Positions 47,772 through 58,290 of a stretch of 64,000 bases of DNA are shown piece by piece. The DNA is from Macrocystis pyrifera. Taxonomy: Eukaryota > Sar > Phaeophyceae > Laminariales > Laminariaceae. The stretch spans positions 3,937,756 to 4,001,755 of the forward strand of contig JASSKH010000020.1 in assembly GCA_031763025.1 (NCBI GenBank). The letters are read 5' to 3'. Made by a program: the position numbers and the translations under genes. Below the pieces are notes generated by a model. It was given only the letters and a program-made list of their open reading frames with translations. It made no database searches and was not told the origin of the DNA. Position 1 is the first letter of the stretch; every line of letters begins with the position of its first letter.

Positions 47772-48224
47772 TTGGATGAAGTTCACCAAAACGTCTACCA
47801 GACATTATTCATAAAACGAACGGAAGTAGTATCGCAAAACCAAGAACTACGGATTTCATTCTTGATATGGTCCATGCAAGAAAAATTGTCCTTAATTTTT
47901 CCGTCACCAAGGTACAGCTTTCTCCGGGTGGAGGTTGATGTTCTGAAATCCAAAGGCACCGGCAAACGACCTGTCTCTAGGCGCAGGTCGCCAAGTAGAG
48001 CGTTTTTTTTTCCCACTCTGAGCCTTTCTATCCGAGATAAGCTGGAAACACTTCAATCGTTTCTTGGGACTGGGGAACGTTCGTGTTCTCCAAGACTTCA
48101 ACGGATTAGGACATGCCTCAACACTATCTCGCGGCGGGATTTTTTTTCCGATAAAATAAAATTTGATCGAAGTATTCCACAAAAACTGGATGTAGGAGTT
48201 CGACCTCATTCGATTTATTCATAA
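47772..48224 (+). other. 150-codon open frame, uncertain coding
   Basis: The frame holds VEVDVLKSKGTGKRPVSRRR and LETLQSFLGTGERSCSPRLQ. A nearly perfect palindrome (GACCTGTCTCTAGGCGCAGGTC) and several T8 runs interrupt it, which argues against coding. No domain. Confidence 0.15.
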
Positions 48225-48607
48225 GAATTAGCAATACGATATTCAAAAAGAGTGCGGCAAACGTTTACTTTCATCAATTTTCGCAGGCGGAGAGTTATAT
48301 TTTTCGGAGAAAAGCGATACGTCCTGAGATATTCGTCAAATTACGTTGTCGCTACCTGATACGGACCTAGATGACCCTACACACTCAAAATAGTACCAGT
48401 TATATACGACATATATACACAGAGTAGTATATATATATGACCCACGCGCACAGAGCAGATCTTGGGTTAGGGGGGGCGGGAGGCAATAACTAGTTTTTTT
48501 TCAGCGGGTGTGGTTTCGGCATATGGAGAGACCATAAAGTCCTCGTCTGGCTGGGTCTGGATTCGATGTGCGTGCAAGAAAAAATCAAGGTATATCACAG
48601 TGACCGA

Positions 48608-48960
48608 ATCGTGACGGGACGAGACGGGACAGATTTGACTCGTTTGGCGGCGAATAAAAAATGAAACGGGACGGGACGGGTGGGTAATGAGGACATAAAG
48701 AATTGGCGGGACGGAGAGGCGGGTGCAATATGTTTCGACGGGACCGGACGGTAAAAGTCAACGGGGCTCATTTTCACGACGGGACGGGATGGTAAATATT
48801 TTTCCCCTCGGCGGGACGGGACGGCAATTATTTTTTGCTTGGGCGAGACTAGACGTTAATTATTTCCCACGGCGGGACGGGACGGTAAAATTACTTTTCT
48901 TCGGCGAGGCGCGACGGCAAATACTTTTTTCGCTGCTGAACGGGACGGTAAATATGTCTT
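48608..48960 (+). repeat. GGGACGGGACGG array, cluster 1
   Basis: About ten units of 30-45 bp, each GGCGGGACGGGACGGTAA followed by a T-rich stretch such as ATATTTTTCCCCT. Decay increases toward the left. A second cluster in the same orientation lies 1.2 kb to the right. Confidence 0.85.
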
Positions 48961-49200
48961 TCTTCTTTCCCGCCGCAAGGTCGGCGGGGTTGTACGTGTA
49001 GAACTTCCCGCACACTGCTGGTTCCGCGAAGGGAGCCGTCCCGACGCAGACCTTTTCTTCTCGATTCGCAGGCCAAGCCCCGAGAGGTGCTGCCACTACA
49101 CGGGCGACGTCTTGTGATTTCTTGCCACCCCCCTGCCCCAAGCACCGTTGTTGCGTTGCCAGCTCATGGTGGATGTTCTGATGACTGTGTTTTCGCTGAG

Positions 49201-49683
49201 TTACTGGTGGTTGTGGAGGTGTGGGTGGTCGGTGGTGGAGGTGGTGGCGGCGGCGGTGGTGATTTCTAGTGCCGCTGCTCTTCGATCGACCCCGCCCGTG
49301 AGATAGGCAACCATGGCGTCCGTGCCGGTCACACCCAAGATGTTGTTAGGAGCCATCACTTTCACGCCTTGACAGGCAGTACCTTTGCATTTACATGCTT
49401 TGACCGACACCACACCTACTAGGTTTTACTGTGACACACTCGGCGCTACATCCTTGACAGCGCACGCGTTGGGTCCAGCTTGATGATATGTCTCAGACAT
49501 CTTTTCGGGCCAGACCAGTACAGGTGTGGCCGTGAGTTGAGTGGTCTCTGTGCTATCCGTGTGTGGTGGCGAGCCTGTGGTTGGTGTTGTGTTTTTGATA
49601 CTGCCTTGGGTTGCGGGTGGAAGTATTAAGTTGGAATATTCATAAAAATATTGATTGAAAAAAAAAAAAAACACCACCACCAC
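49201..49683 (-). pseudogene. Thr-rich and Cys-containing frame with one internal stop
   Basis: A single minus-strand frame is open across both halves except for one TAA near 49426. Upstream half: TTPTTGSPPHTDSTETTQLT, TPVLVWPEKMSETYHQAGPN, ACAVKDVAPSVSQ. Downstream half: VGVVSVKACKCKGTACQGVK, VMAPNNILGVTGTDAMVAYL, TGGVDRRAAALEI, then a Thr and His tail encoded by GGTGGT repeats. This looks like a secreted, Ser/Thr-rich linker plus a small cysteine domain interrupted by one nonsense change. It lies between the two GGGACGGGACGG arrays and could be cargo of that repeat-bounded block. The upper end enters a poly-A tract (49660). Confidence 0.3.
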
Positions 49684-50159
49684 TTACTACATTCTTTTCG
49701 TAGGTCTTAACATTTGGTACTTACCTTCATTTGAAAGTATATAAAAACAAATCGTCAATTAGCTGCTGATCATCAACACCCGCACAACCTTTTCTGCTAA
49801 AAACAAAGATGACGAAAATGTAGTGCGGAACAATTAATTTCATACCAGATATTGTATACCTGGTATGGTTTAGACGATGAAAATAGCTCAGCTGTGAGCT
49901 CGACTGGTAAATTGAATAGTTGATACCCAATTTTGCAAGCTAGGCCTACTACTGCTGTTCTATATTTAATAATACTAGGGGAGTTGTGCTTAATTTATGA
50001 TAAAACGCAATTGTTTATATAGCAATTACTATAGAAGTTTGGCACAATAACAGAAAATTTCTTGATTTCTAGTCTTTCGTAATTCGTGGTGGAAATGGAT
50101 GGGAACAGGCCAACACGAATGTATCTTGTAGGGGAAGAGGCAAGTTGTGTCCGCCGGAG

Positions 50160-50400
50160 GCGGTGTCACGACGGGACGGGACGATACTATCCAATGGGAG
50201 AGATTTATCGGCGGGACGGGACGGTAATTGTTCGGTGTCACGGCGGGGGGAGGGACAGTAGTTTCCAACGGGTGATATTTTCTCGGCGGGACGGGACGGT
50301 AAGAGACGACGGTCAGGAAGGTTGTCGGCGGGACGGGACGGCGGGACAATCTTGACAGCGGTGTTAATGTCCCGTCCCGCCGTTACAGTCCCGTCGATAT
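50160..50400 (+). repeat. GGGACGGGACGG array, cluster 2
   Basis: Four to five units of GGCGGGACGGGACGGTAA with variable linkers (50171, 50212, 50284, 50328), then an inverted unit GTCCCGTCCCGCCGTTACAG at about 50371. With cluster 1 it brackets 48960-50160. Confidence 0.85.
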
Positions 50401-50647
50401 ACCGTGACAAGCCTTCAAAACAATGTACGAACACTGCCGGTGTGTTGTTTGAGTGAGTCTTGCCGCTGGTATACACCGTGACTGACGTATCAGCCACATT
50501 TAACAGTAAATATTGAATCGTATCGTACGTACGATATGCACCGCGTATCGTATGTGCGTATGGTATTTTGTCTGTCGGTTGCCACTGCGCTGTACAGCAC
50601 AGTAAGGCTTGATCTGTGAGCATGATGGGCGTGCGTGCGGGTGCCAT
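50401..50647 (-). CDS. exon-like frame ending in the array, unknown
   Basis: Minus-strand frame from ATGGCACCCGCACGC (50647): ALLCCTAQWQPTDKIPYAHT, RTYDTIQYLLLNVADTSVTV, YTSGKTHSNNTPAVFVHCFE, GLSRYID, after which it reads array repeats. About 80 residues of good composition. An A-rich, CAG-ending stretch just upstream could be an acceptor. The array seems to have cut or replaced its 3' continuation. Confidence 0.3.
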
Positions 50648-51401
50648 TAGCGCCTACTCTGTTTTTTTTTGTTTCGTTTCGCATTTTTATGGGAAATGTA
50701 TGTCGTGCCTGTCGTATCCAGTATGATACGGCATCGCATTGCCAACTGTGCTTCCTGCGTACCTGGTAGGTGGCAACGTACAGTAGTACCTCTGTGGGGA
50801 GTTTTTGTGATCTACGATCGAAGAATCGGCACGGACACTGGTTGTGCTGTATGTCCACAGGTAGAAAGAAGGGTAAAATGTGAAAAACTCATCCACACAC
50901 ACGCACTTCCTGGTATTTCGGGGTAATATATTGGTCGAAAACGGTACATTGTTCCAAGAAACAAATTCCGCGGCTGTCGGCGTAGCTCACGACGGCGGTC
51001 AAGGCCATTAGTGCTGTTTCACGTTACAATAATGTTTTATTCCATATATATATATGCGCTGAAAGGGAATGGACAAATTGTCCTGCATCGACCGTACGAT
51101 TGTATTAATAGTACCCTTATGTATCCCGACGATGCCGTCGTGAAGGGCGCCATGGAGGTGTACATGTCTATCACACCATTTACTGAACAAATCGAGTGTC
51201 CGGGATTTTGCGATGACATGTGTCGAGAACAAGACCACGGTCTGTGTAGACGACCTCATCTGCCGCGCTCCTTCAGCCTTATTCAGCAGTACCACCATAG
51301 GCTCACACAAGGTTCCAGTTCTAGGGAATATTCCACGAAGTTCTCATCCGAGAACCTTTGGTAGGTAGTACTCATATGACTATTTTGTGCACCCTCCTCA
51401 A

Positions 51402-51515
51402 GCTCGGGCTGTCCATTAATTCGGAGTACCATAATCTATTATATCTTCTTACCCTGAACTCAGGTCTGTCCATTAATTCGGAGTACCATCATCAATTATC
51501 TTCCTACCAACCTGG
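51402..51515 (+). repeat. tandem duplication, 57 bp unit
   Basis: CT(G)TCCATTAATTCGGAGTACCAT recurs with a 57 bp period, followed in both units by (A/C)AT-TATC-TCTTC-TACC. Diverged, so older than the 26 and 31 bp duplications. Confidence 0.75.
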
Positions 51516-52960
51516 TAAACCGCACAACAGCATGTACGCCAGCCTTATATTATATGTACATGCACATACTCAATTCATTAGAATGCTCGAGGAACGGATA
51601 TTGTATACCAGGGTACTTGTATATTTTCTGCAAATACCTGTAGCTATTTCTCTGATCGTTTTTTCAGGCTTGTGTACTCCTCTTGCGCTCCCCAGACGGG
51701 AAACTGTCTGTGCGTTCTTACAAGGTCATGTATCCTTTAGGGGCAGGTATTTGAACTGGTACTGCCATCGGAAGACACGTCAAGGAGCGCGGGGTAGAAA
51801 TCAGGCGAAGCGTTACGATAATAGCGCATCCGTCTTCGGCAACATGCCAGTCGAAGACGGGTCAGCGTAGCATAACGAAAAATTCATAGTAAAGCTCCCC
51901 CACCCCCCCTTATATTATATACCTGGTATATATAGGTTAGGTTGCCGTTGGTTGGCGACGACGCTGTAAAACACGCCTCTCACTGCGGGAGCTAGATAGC
52001 CAGGGTAGCGTTTTTTAGATTTCTTGTTTGGCGGTTACCCCGGCTGACGGTCAAATTAGATCATTTTTGTGCGGGGATAACCTTTACTCCGCACAAGGGG
52101 GGTGATCTTATAACGCAGTGTGTGTATTTTGACGCACCCACGAAGCAGTTACATCATTAATCCATTCCTCTCTCTGGAGTGGCCACACCAGAAATTAAAT
52201 CAAGTCATCGACGGTGTCATCCATGTGGAAGAAAATCTGCCTGTAAAGCGGTGCTGAGAAGGATGCAGCTCACCCTTCATGCGACTCGCCGGACACCTCA
52301 CGGCGCTTCGCGCTTGGTGCAAGCAATATCTGCCTTCTCGGTGAAAACCCGACGCGCTCCGTCCCGGCTTTGTACGGGGTTGCGAGGGTCTATGGTCAAA
52401 CGATAACGGCTGTGCATGATAATGAGTACATCCCCCCCTTTATAATCCGTCGTTTCGACCAAGACAAATACACAACAAAGAAATAATGAGCGACAATAGG
52501 GGGGGGTGTTGGATATATCTCGGTGCAGGGCTGTCAAGCATCGCGTTTTATTATTCGATCTCCTTTGGGAGTAATCAAGTTCGAAAAGTCTACCCGGATG
52601 GGAGTAGTTTCTCGTAGTATTTCAGGCAAATTTATGGCCCATCATCTCTTGCAATGAACTATAGCCTATAGGAGCTAGTAGGCCTAATCTAAGTTCATTG
52701 ACGACTAGGTTATTTGGTTACGACGTCCCATATATTTGTTGAAATTCTACGACTGGTCCCCTGGTCCCAGCCTGGTCATTTGGAACTAACACTGAACTCG
52801 CATGCCATGGTATACAGGCTAATATCAGGTTCCTATCTCGGTATGTATGCTCTAAAGAACAACTATTAATATTAATAACTGCTGTCCGGTCGTGAGGCAA
52901 GGGCAGTAAGCCGGACAAACAAAACAAAAACACATGATGCGCTGAGTGAGTTCTCTCTGT
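51516..52960. other. no gene recognised
   Basis: Contains TACCAGGGTA (51606-51615) and TACCTGGTA (51920-51928). No supported gene. Confidence 0.4.
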
Positions 52961-53063
52961 TTAGAGGGACCATAGTAAATAGGACCAACGGTACACACAA
53001 AAACATATATATTAACCCATTTTACTTTCGAGATTTGGTCCTATTTACTATGTCCCCCCGTAA
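52961..53063 (+). mobile_element. TTACGGGGG MITE, copy 5
   Basis: Ends (T)TTAGAGGGACCATAGTAAA and TTTACTATGTCCCCCCGTAA. The right flanking TA is intact; the left one has mutated. The core is AT-rich like copy 4. Confidence 0.75.
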
Positions 53064-53454
53064 TAATTATTTCTTGTTATAACGTCACGGTGCCCGAGTG
53101 TAGAGGTAAGGGAAGCGAAGGCAGGAACTGGCTGGCCGGAGGCTTCTTCTCTTGTTTGCACTATTAGCTTATACGGTTGGTTCGAGGAACTCTCTTCGGA
53201 CGCTTGTCAACTCTTCTATCGACGACCTGGACTACCAGAGTAGCCTGCCATACCTTGGGATACTGCCTATATGTCCGCTAAAACGCATTCTACAAGGTCA
53301 TTTAGACTGTTCTAGGAACACCAGTGGTGTCCTCACAGTAGTCACACCTTGCGATACTTATGTATATCTACCAAACACGTACTACGGGTTATTCAGTCTG
53401 TTAGACGAACATTCCTCGGGTCCTCACGTACGCCGTGCTGGCTTGTTATCTACT

Positions 53455-53590
53455 GAGAGAAACTTCCGAGCTTCAGGAATACTATTAAGGGTATTGAGGG
53501 CTATCATTATTTTTCACCAAGGAAAACTGCAGCGCCTCAGGAATACTCTTGGGAGTATTCAGCGCTTCGGTACTTATGGACTTCGGTACT
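53455..53590 (+). repeat. short array related to 15830-16740
   Basis: Three units of TTCAGGAATACT---AGGGTATTGAG or CTCAGGAATACTCTTGGGAGTATTCAGCGC. Each centres on AATACT...AGTATT. The same motif (CTCGGGATACTGAGAGTATTTCGCGG) is in the large array inside composite element A. Confidence 0.6.
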
Positions 53591-53949
53591 TCTAGAACAC
53601 TGCTCAACCACATCCTTAGCCCGATACTACATCATATCATGATACCCTTTTCAACCTAGTTATCGAAACAAATTTTCTATTTCTTTGGATTGCCGCCCAT
53701 CACGATGCCACCACTATATATTTGAACAGCTTTGCATCCGCTAAAATGTGACGCTCGTAGGATAATTGGCAGCAAATTGTTCGTCGTTGCTCGTGCCATA
53801 TATCGCAGTACCTTGGTATTTCGTTCCCAGGTGTTATTCATTGCTAGGCAATGTCAAAACGACATCATCTCAAAAGACGTCATCGGAAATGCTTGGTTCG
53901 GGTCGAAAGCCCTACAAATGTACGCCAGTAATTGTGTCGCCTATATTCA

Positions 53950-56230
53950 GGGATGTTCACGGTTATCCGTCCGTGCACGGTGCGGTTTTAGGAAATCGGA
54001 AGTCTTACTGTGCGGTTCATTGCGGTTTTCAGGTTTTGTAAATCCTACCATGCGGTTCGGTTTTGTGATGAATCCTACGGTGCGGTCCGGTGCGGTGTTC
54101 CAATTTTGGAAACGCTACGACGCGGTTCGGGGCGGTTTTAGAAAATCGGAAATCTCACGGTGCGTTTCGGTTTCGTGATATATCATGCTGTCCGGTTCAA
54201 TTTGGTTCCCCGTTGGATCGGTGTTTTTACGGTAAGTTTCCAATCCCCGTAGGGAAAACCGTACAACACACAAGCTCTTCTCTGCGGTGCACCTTATATA
54301 ATGACCGTACCAAACCGCGGTTTCGTACGGTTCCCAGGCTTTTTGTCGGGGCACTAATGAAACCTCTGTTTCTCTACGGCGCACCGTATGAATAAACCAT
54401 ACAAAACCGCGGTTTCGTACATTCTCCGACGCTTTTTCTCCGGGCACGAAAACACTAACGAAACCGCTACAGGCAGCGAATGAGTAAACTGTGCAAGCCC
54501 TCGGGTTCGGTCTTGTACACATTATACTTCATACGCAAAGTCAAGAGAGCAAATACAGCACAAACACATAATATAAAACAAACAGGTTCAATGCATACGC
54601 AGATGAAAGTAAAATTATAGAGTACTTAAAAACGTAAATTGCACGATGCGTGCCGGCACAATATACACTGGTATCTTAATACGTTTCAGTTTACCTACTT
54701 TTTCTGTTTTTTTATATATATTTTCTAAGTTCCTATTTTCCGGCAGGTGTACTTCCCGAGACTCGGAGCATATAATATATCAGGAAGGGCAAATGCCAAC
54801 ATCAGGTATACCTGATCCGTTTGAGCCAAAATCAGGTACATGCTAAAACCAAGTAAAAAACGCGCGCCACGAGCGGTGTGATGTCCATGACAATCTGGAA
54901 AAAAAAGGAATGCACCTAAAGCATTAAGCGTGCCACATGGCCTCAAAAATCTGAATTGTTTTGTTTTCTTCAGGGTGTAGGTACCACGGGCTCCACTTGG
55001 ACCTGCAAAGAGGCACTATTAATATGCTTCGTTTGTTTATCCACGGCGGGAGCGCCAAGAGTATTTACTCTGGCGCCCGCCCTCTGTTGACAGCTATAAA
55101 GCTTACAGACCGTCCTCGCGGAACCGCCTGCTCGGCACGAAATTATCTTGCCGTACCAAACCTGTGACCATTTCGACGCGGGGTGGTGCAGTCGAAACGC
55201 CGAGTGTCCATGGTGTTGTAAAGACTGCTGTGAACATAGAATACAACAAAGTACACACAACAACTAACTAAAGCACATCGCACACCCCAACGGAGAAAAA
55301 GTGAAACCAGCGTACGCATGTATGCATGGCATGCATATACGTACTTTTACGTACGACGTACGAGTACAGAGTTTTTACGTCAATACAGAAGAATTTCAAC
55401 CGAGGGAGGGCAGACGCATACGGAGAGAGAAAACAGTGTACGCATCGCCTCTCTAATTGGTTCAAAGTTGGCCAGAATCAGTCGAAAGCTAGACAGAGTA
55501 GAAAAAATCAGGTGTACCTTGGCCTTTTCGTGCCAAAAACAGTTACAATGTCAGCTTGGCCAATAGCAGGGCTCCTGGTGTGTGTTTTGTACTTGATTTC
55601 AGTATGTACCAGTAACTGTTTTTGGCACGAAAGTGGCCAGGTATACCTGATTTTGGCAAACACCCTATAAATGTATGCATGTAAATATAAACCATTAACC
55701 CGTTTCCTGTTTTTCATCCATAAAAAAAAACAGTATTTGAAATACATTAAGATCAACTAAGCCAGCGGGGGGACACTTTTGACACAAACAGAAACCGTCG
55801 CGAGCCGGTGCAAAACCGTGACCATATTGCACCGTTCCGCTGCCGATGGAACGGTGGTTTTTATTCGGTGTCAAGTCAACCGCACCGTCAAATAACTGAA
55901 CAACGGGTTCTGGCAACTTATCATGACGCACATGATGCGTCGGGGTTCCGACGTCATTCCTATGGTGCGGTTCGGTGCGTTTTTAATAAAGCAGGAATGT
56001 TACGGTGCGGTTCGGTGCGGGTTTCAGATATTGTGAATGCTACGGCGCCATCGGTGCTACGATATATCCTACCGTGCGGTTCGGGAATATTTGAAATCCC
56101 ACTACGTTGCGGTTCTGTGGCGTTTTCCTATTTCGTAAAACCTACGGTGCGGTGCGGTGCTGTTTTCAACAGGTTACAATCTTACGACGCGTACCGGACC
56201 GATAGGAAAAACAGCACCGTAGAGAACCCT
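53950..56230. mobile_element. composite CGGTGCGGTT element, copy B
   Basis: The left array (53975-54250) has CGGTGCGGTT units. It is followed by the two GCGGTTTCGTACGG palindromic units (54300-54480), the AAAGTCAAGAGAGC block, the GATGCGTGCCGGCACAAT core (54645), a nested element (54786-55666), and a right module (55695-56230) ending ACCGATAGGAAAAAC. Without the nested element its core is about 1.4 kb. Copy A shows the uninterrupted sequence at the nested insertion point and vice versa. No coding sequence is recognised. Confidence 0.65.
54786..55666. mobile_element. nested element with AGGG(Y)...TGCCAA termini, 881 bp
   Basis: The ends are inverted repeats: AGGGCAAATGCCAACATCAG and, in reverse, AGGGTGTTTGCCAAAATCAG, both then GTATACCTG (24 of 31 matches by eye). 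Copy A of the composite reads straight through this point (18118-18125), giving an empty site. The right end is itself a fold-back: 55506-55548 pairs with 55612-55653 through CGTGCCAAAAACAGTTAC. No transposase seen; frames of 80-114 codons inside are unconvincing. Confidence 0.65.
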
Positions 56231-56903
56231 GCAATATTCCTTGGGCAGGAAGATCGTACCAGAGAACAGCTAATAGAAGACGTGAACTTTTAATAGTCGC
56301 AGAGCACAGCGTTTTGATAGACGAAAGAACGTGTATCATTGTGGATACCATGTCCCCGGTAACAACACGCCTACGCATATAGTCGAAAACCCAGCTCCTT
56401 CCAGATTCCATTTCTGGGAGCGTTCGCTCGGCGATGTCAGGAGACTGTCATGAACCATACATCGCCGGGAAGCCACCGGTCCACATCTGCTCAACGGATC
56501 CGTTGGGACGGCCCCGCCGCCTGATGCAACGTCCCGGCGGGATTCTAAAAACCCCGCCGTTTCGCCCATATATGTCCCGTCGTCCCGTTGTCCCGGGACC
56601 GCAGCGCAGGAGGAGTGACGCTTCCTCCTCGTCCTCCTCCTCACTTCTCTCAGAGTTCTCTCCCTCCTGTCCTGTCATCAGACCCTCGTCTGAGCCCTTT
56701 GTCGCGTCATCACTCAGCCGTCGTAGTTCAACAGACAGAACACTCTGTGTCCACAGAGAGACGTGGGATCACGACCCACCGGCGGTAACGTAGCCGGAAC
56801 TCTTAGTGAGTCAGGAACTCTGATCATTCACTATTATTATTCCCCTACGGAAGAAATATACCTGAATGGCATCATCACCAGGTTTCAGCCCGCGCCGTTT
56901 GAT
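56231..56903. other. no gene recognised
   Basis: GC-rich stretch (56460-56800) with Ser, Pro and Arg-rich frames on both strands (up to 119 codons). A CCCGTCGTCCCGTTGTCCCGGG stretch slightly resembles the GGGACGGGACGG arrays but shows no clear unit. Confidence 0.35.
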
Positions 56904-57230
56904 TTATTCGAACATCCCTTGGTTTTCTGGAAATAATTTAGCTCCCAACTGTAACTTTTTGTATTTGATGGGATACTTCTTCATATTTCGTATATCGTCT
57001 GTGATGAGACCTGGTTGGAATGTTGGAGCATGTATGTGTGTTTGACTATTTAGTACATCGAGGGTCAACTTCGCATCGGGACCGTCAGCACGCATCATCT
57101 CACGCGATGATTTTTCAGACTTCATCGTCGTTATCGTAGCGGGTACAGACGTTTCGAAAGCATCAAGGACAAAAAGTGACAATCGTCGACGATGCCGCTC
57201 GTAGATTTTGAGTCTAGGGGCTTTGGTCAT
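56904..57230 (-). CDS. small protein candidate, 108 codons, unknown
   Basis: The minus-strand frame has even, protein-like composition throughout: APRLKIYERHRRRLSLFVLD, FETSVPATITTMKSEKSSRE, MMRADGPDAKLTLDVLNSQT, then TFQPGLITDDIRNMKKYPIK and KLQLGAKLFPENQGMFE before a TAA. The first in-frame ATG is at 57230, preceded by TCTAACCTTTCTG, which is pyrimidine-rich and might instead belong to an acceptor further in. No signal peptide or membrane span, and a basic N-terminal third. No family recognised. It lies alone between a composite element and the next candidate gene on the opposite strand. Confidence 0.35.
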   Translation of the reverse strand: MTKAPRLKIYERHRRRLSLFVLDAFETSVPATITTMKSEKSSREMMRADGPDAKLTLDVLNSQTHIHAPTFQPGLITDDIRNMKKYPIKYKKLQLGAKLFPENQGMFE

Positions 57231-57760
57231 CAGAAAGGTTAGAAGGCGACGTGATCGTCTACTACAATTGTATGTAAAGAATGTAGTAAATGCTTGGACG
57301 GTCAGAAAATACGCAGTTCACATGCAAGTCACCAGGAGTAAACAAGCGCAAAATTCGTGAAAGGCCACGGGGACAGGATGTTAAGTCCTGCTGTGAAATT
57401 GTACTATTTCTGCTGTCCAATCTTGGAGACCCTCGCGAATCCCGTCGTGTTTTGTTGCGAAGAACAAAACATGTGGTGGTTCGTTTGGAACCAACTTCGT
57501 AATTCTTCAGAAAAAGAGTTCACCCCCCGCCTTTGCCGCTAGTTGTTGTTTGCATCCGAGGGGCACCGAGACCACACCTCGCTTCCTCATATTATCAACC
57601 TGAAGAATTTCTAACATCCGAGTGGCACCCACAGGTAAGGCGACATACAGAAGTACTTGAATAGTCGCACAAAAATCGTTGACAACGCGGCGAACGCGAT
57701 AATACTGCTACATGAACTTACCGTAGATAAACAAACGACTAGCTGTGTAGGCAGCTCAAG

Positions 57761-58290
57761 TTGCGCACACTGCTGCTGCTGTTGCTCCGTATGATGCTTC
57801 GTGCTGGTGTTGCTGCGCTCGTTCTTGTGCCCCTATGGATGTTGTTGTTCTTGATGCGTGTGCGAAACTGGTCGGTGCGAGTGTGTGGAGTAGGGGGGAA
57901 GCATAGGGTAAGAGTCAATGCGCATGGTCTGTCGTGTGCGTGTGGTCGTCGCAGGGAATACTTGAAGAATTTCGAGAAAATATCTGGTGACAACCGAACG
58001 CAATTGGTAACCAACGTGAAACTCCTTACTGTTTTTGACAGCAAGTGATTGATTGGCGCCTCTACGAAAAGAAACCGCTAACCATGATTACTGCTGTGGA
58101 CCATGTATTCAAAGTCCAAAACCCACACATGTTCATGTATGAGCACACAGTATACACATTATCTTACCACTTTGAACCTGATAACGGGTTCCTGGAACAG
58201 AACCCGACGAATGAACGCGTTATCAAACCGCGAATGAATTTCATCAGTCGGCAGCGCTGGCGAACCAATCGATCGACCACAACTGTTTAA
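57761..58290 (+). CDS. spliced gene candidate with hydrophobic N-terminus
   Basis: Exon 1 (about 57761-57907) starts near MRTLLLLLLRMMLRAGVAAL and continues hydrophobic (VLVPLWMLLFLM), then basic, ending KHR at a GTAAGA donor (57908). The next acceptor, CTTACTGTTTTTGACAG (ending 58041), opens a second exon in the same phase 0. That exon reads VIDWRLYEKKPLTMITAVDH, VFKVQNPHMFMYEHTVYTLS and YHFEPDNGFLEQNPTNERVI to a stop at 58290. The 134 bp intron fits the size of other candidate introns here. Exon 2 has strong protein character and a stop lies two codons before it, which supports the acceptor. A signal peptide or anchor followed by a small extracellular or lumenal domain is likely (inference). 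Family unknown. Exon 1 is the weaker half because CTG-rich repeats encode its leucines. Confidence 0.4.

Noticed and set aside
50069-50400. Minus-strand Pro/Arg-rich extension of the 192-codon frame
   Set aside because: This part is a translation of the GGGACGGGACGG array; only 50401-50647 is kept as exon-like.
55517-55641. TA-flanked CCTGG...CCAGG fold-back as the source of the TACCWGGTA words
   Set aside because: The inverted similarity continues outside the TA pair (AAAATCAGG), so CCTGG is not the true terminus; it is internal to the 881 bp element.
54115-56293. Open frames of 135 and 161 codons in composite copy B
   Set aside because: They read through CGGTGCGGTT arrays, and the equivalents in copy A do not keep the same frame.
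56460-56610. Possible third GGGACGGGACGG cluster
   Set aside because: Only scattered GTCCCG words with no unit or spacing.
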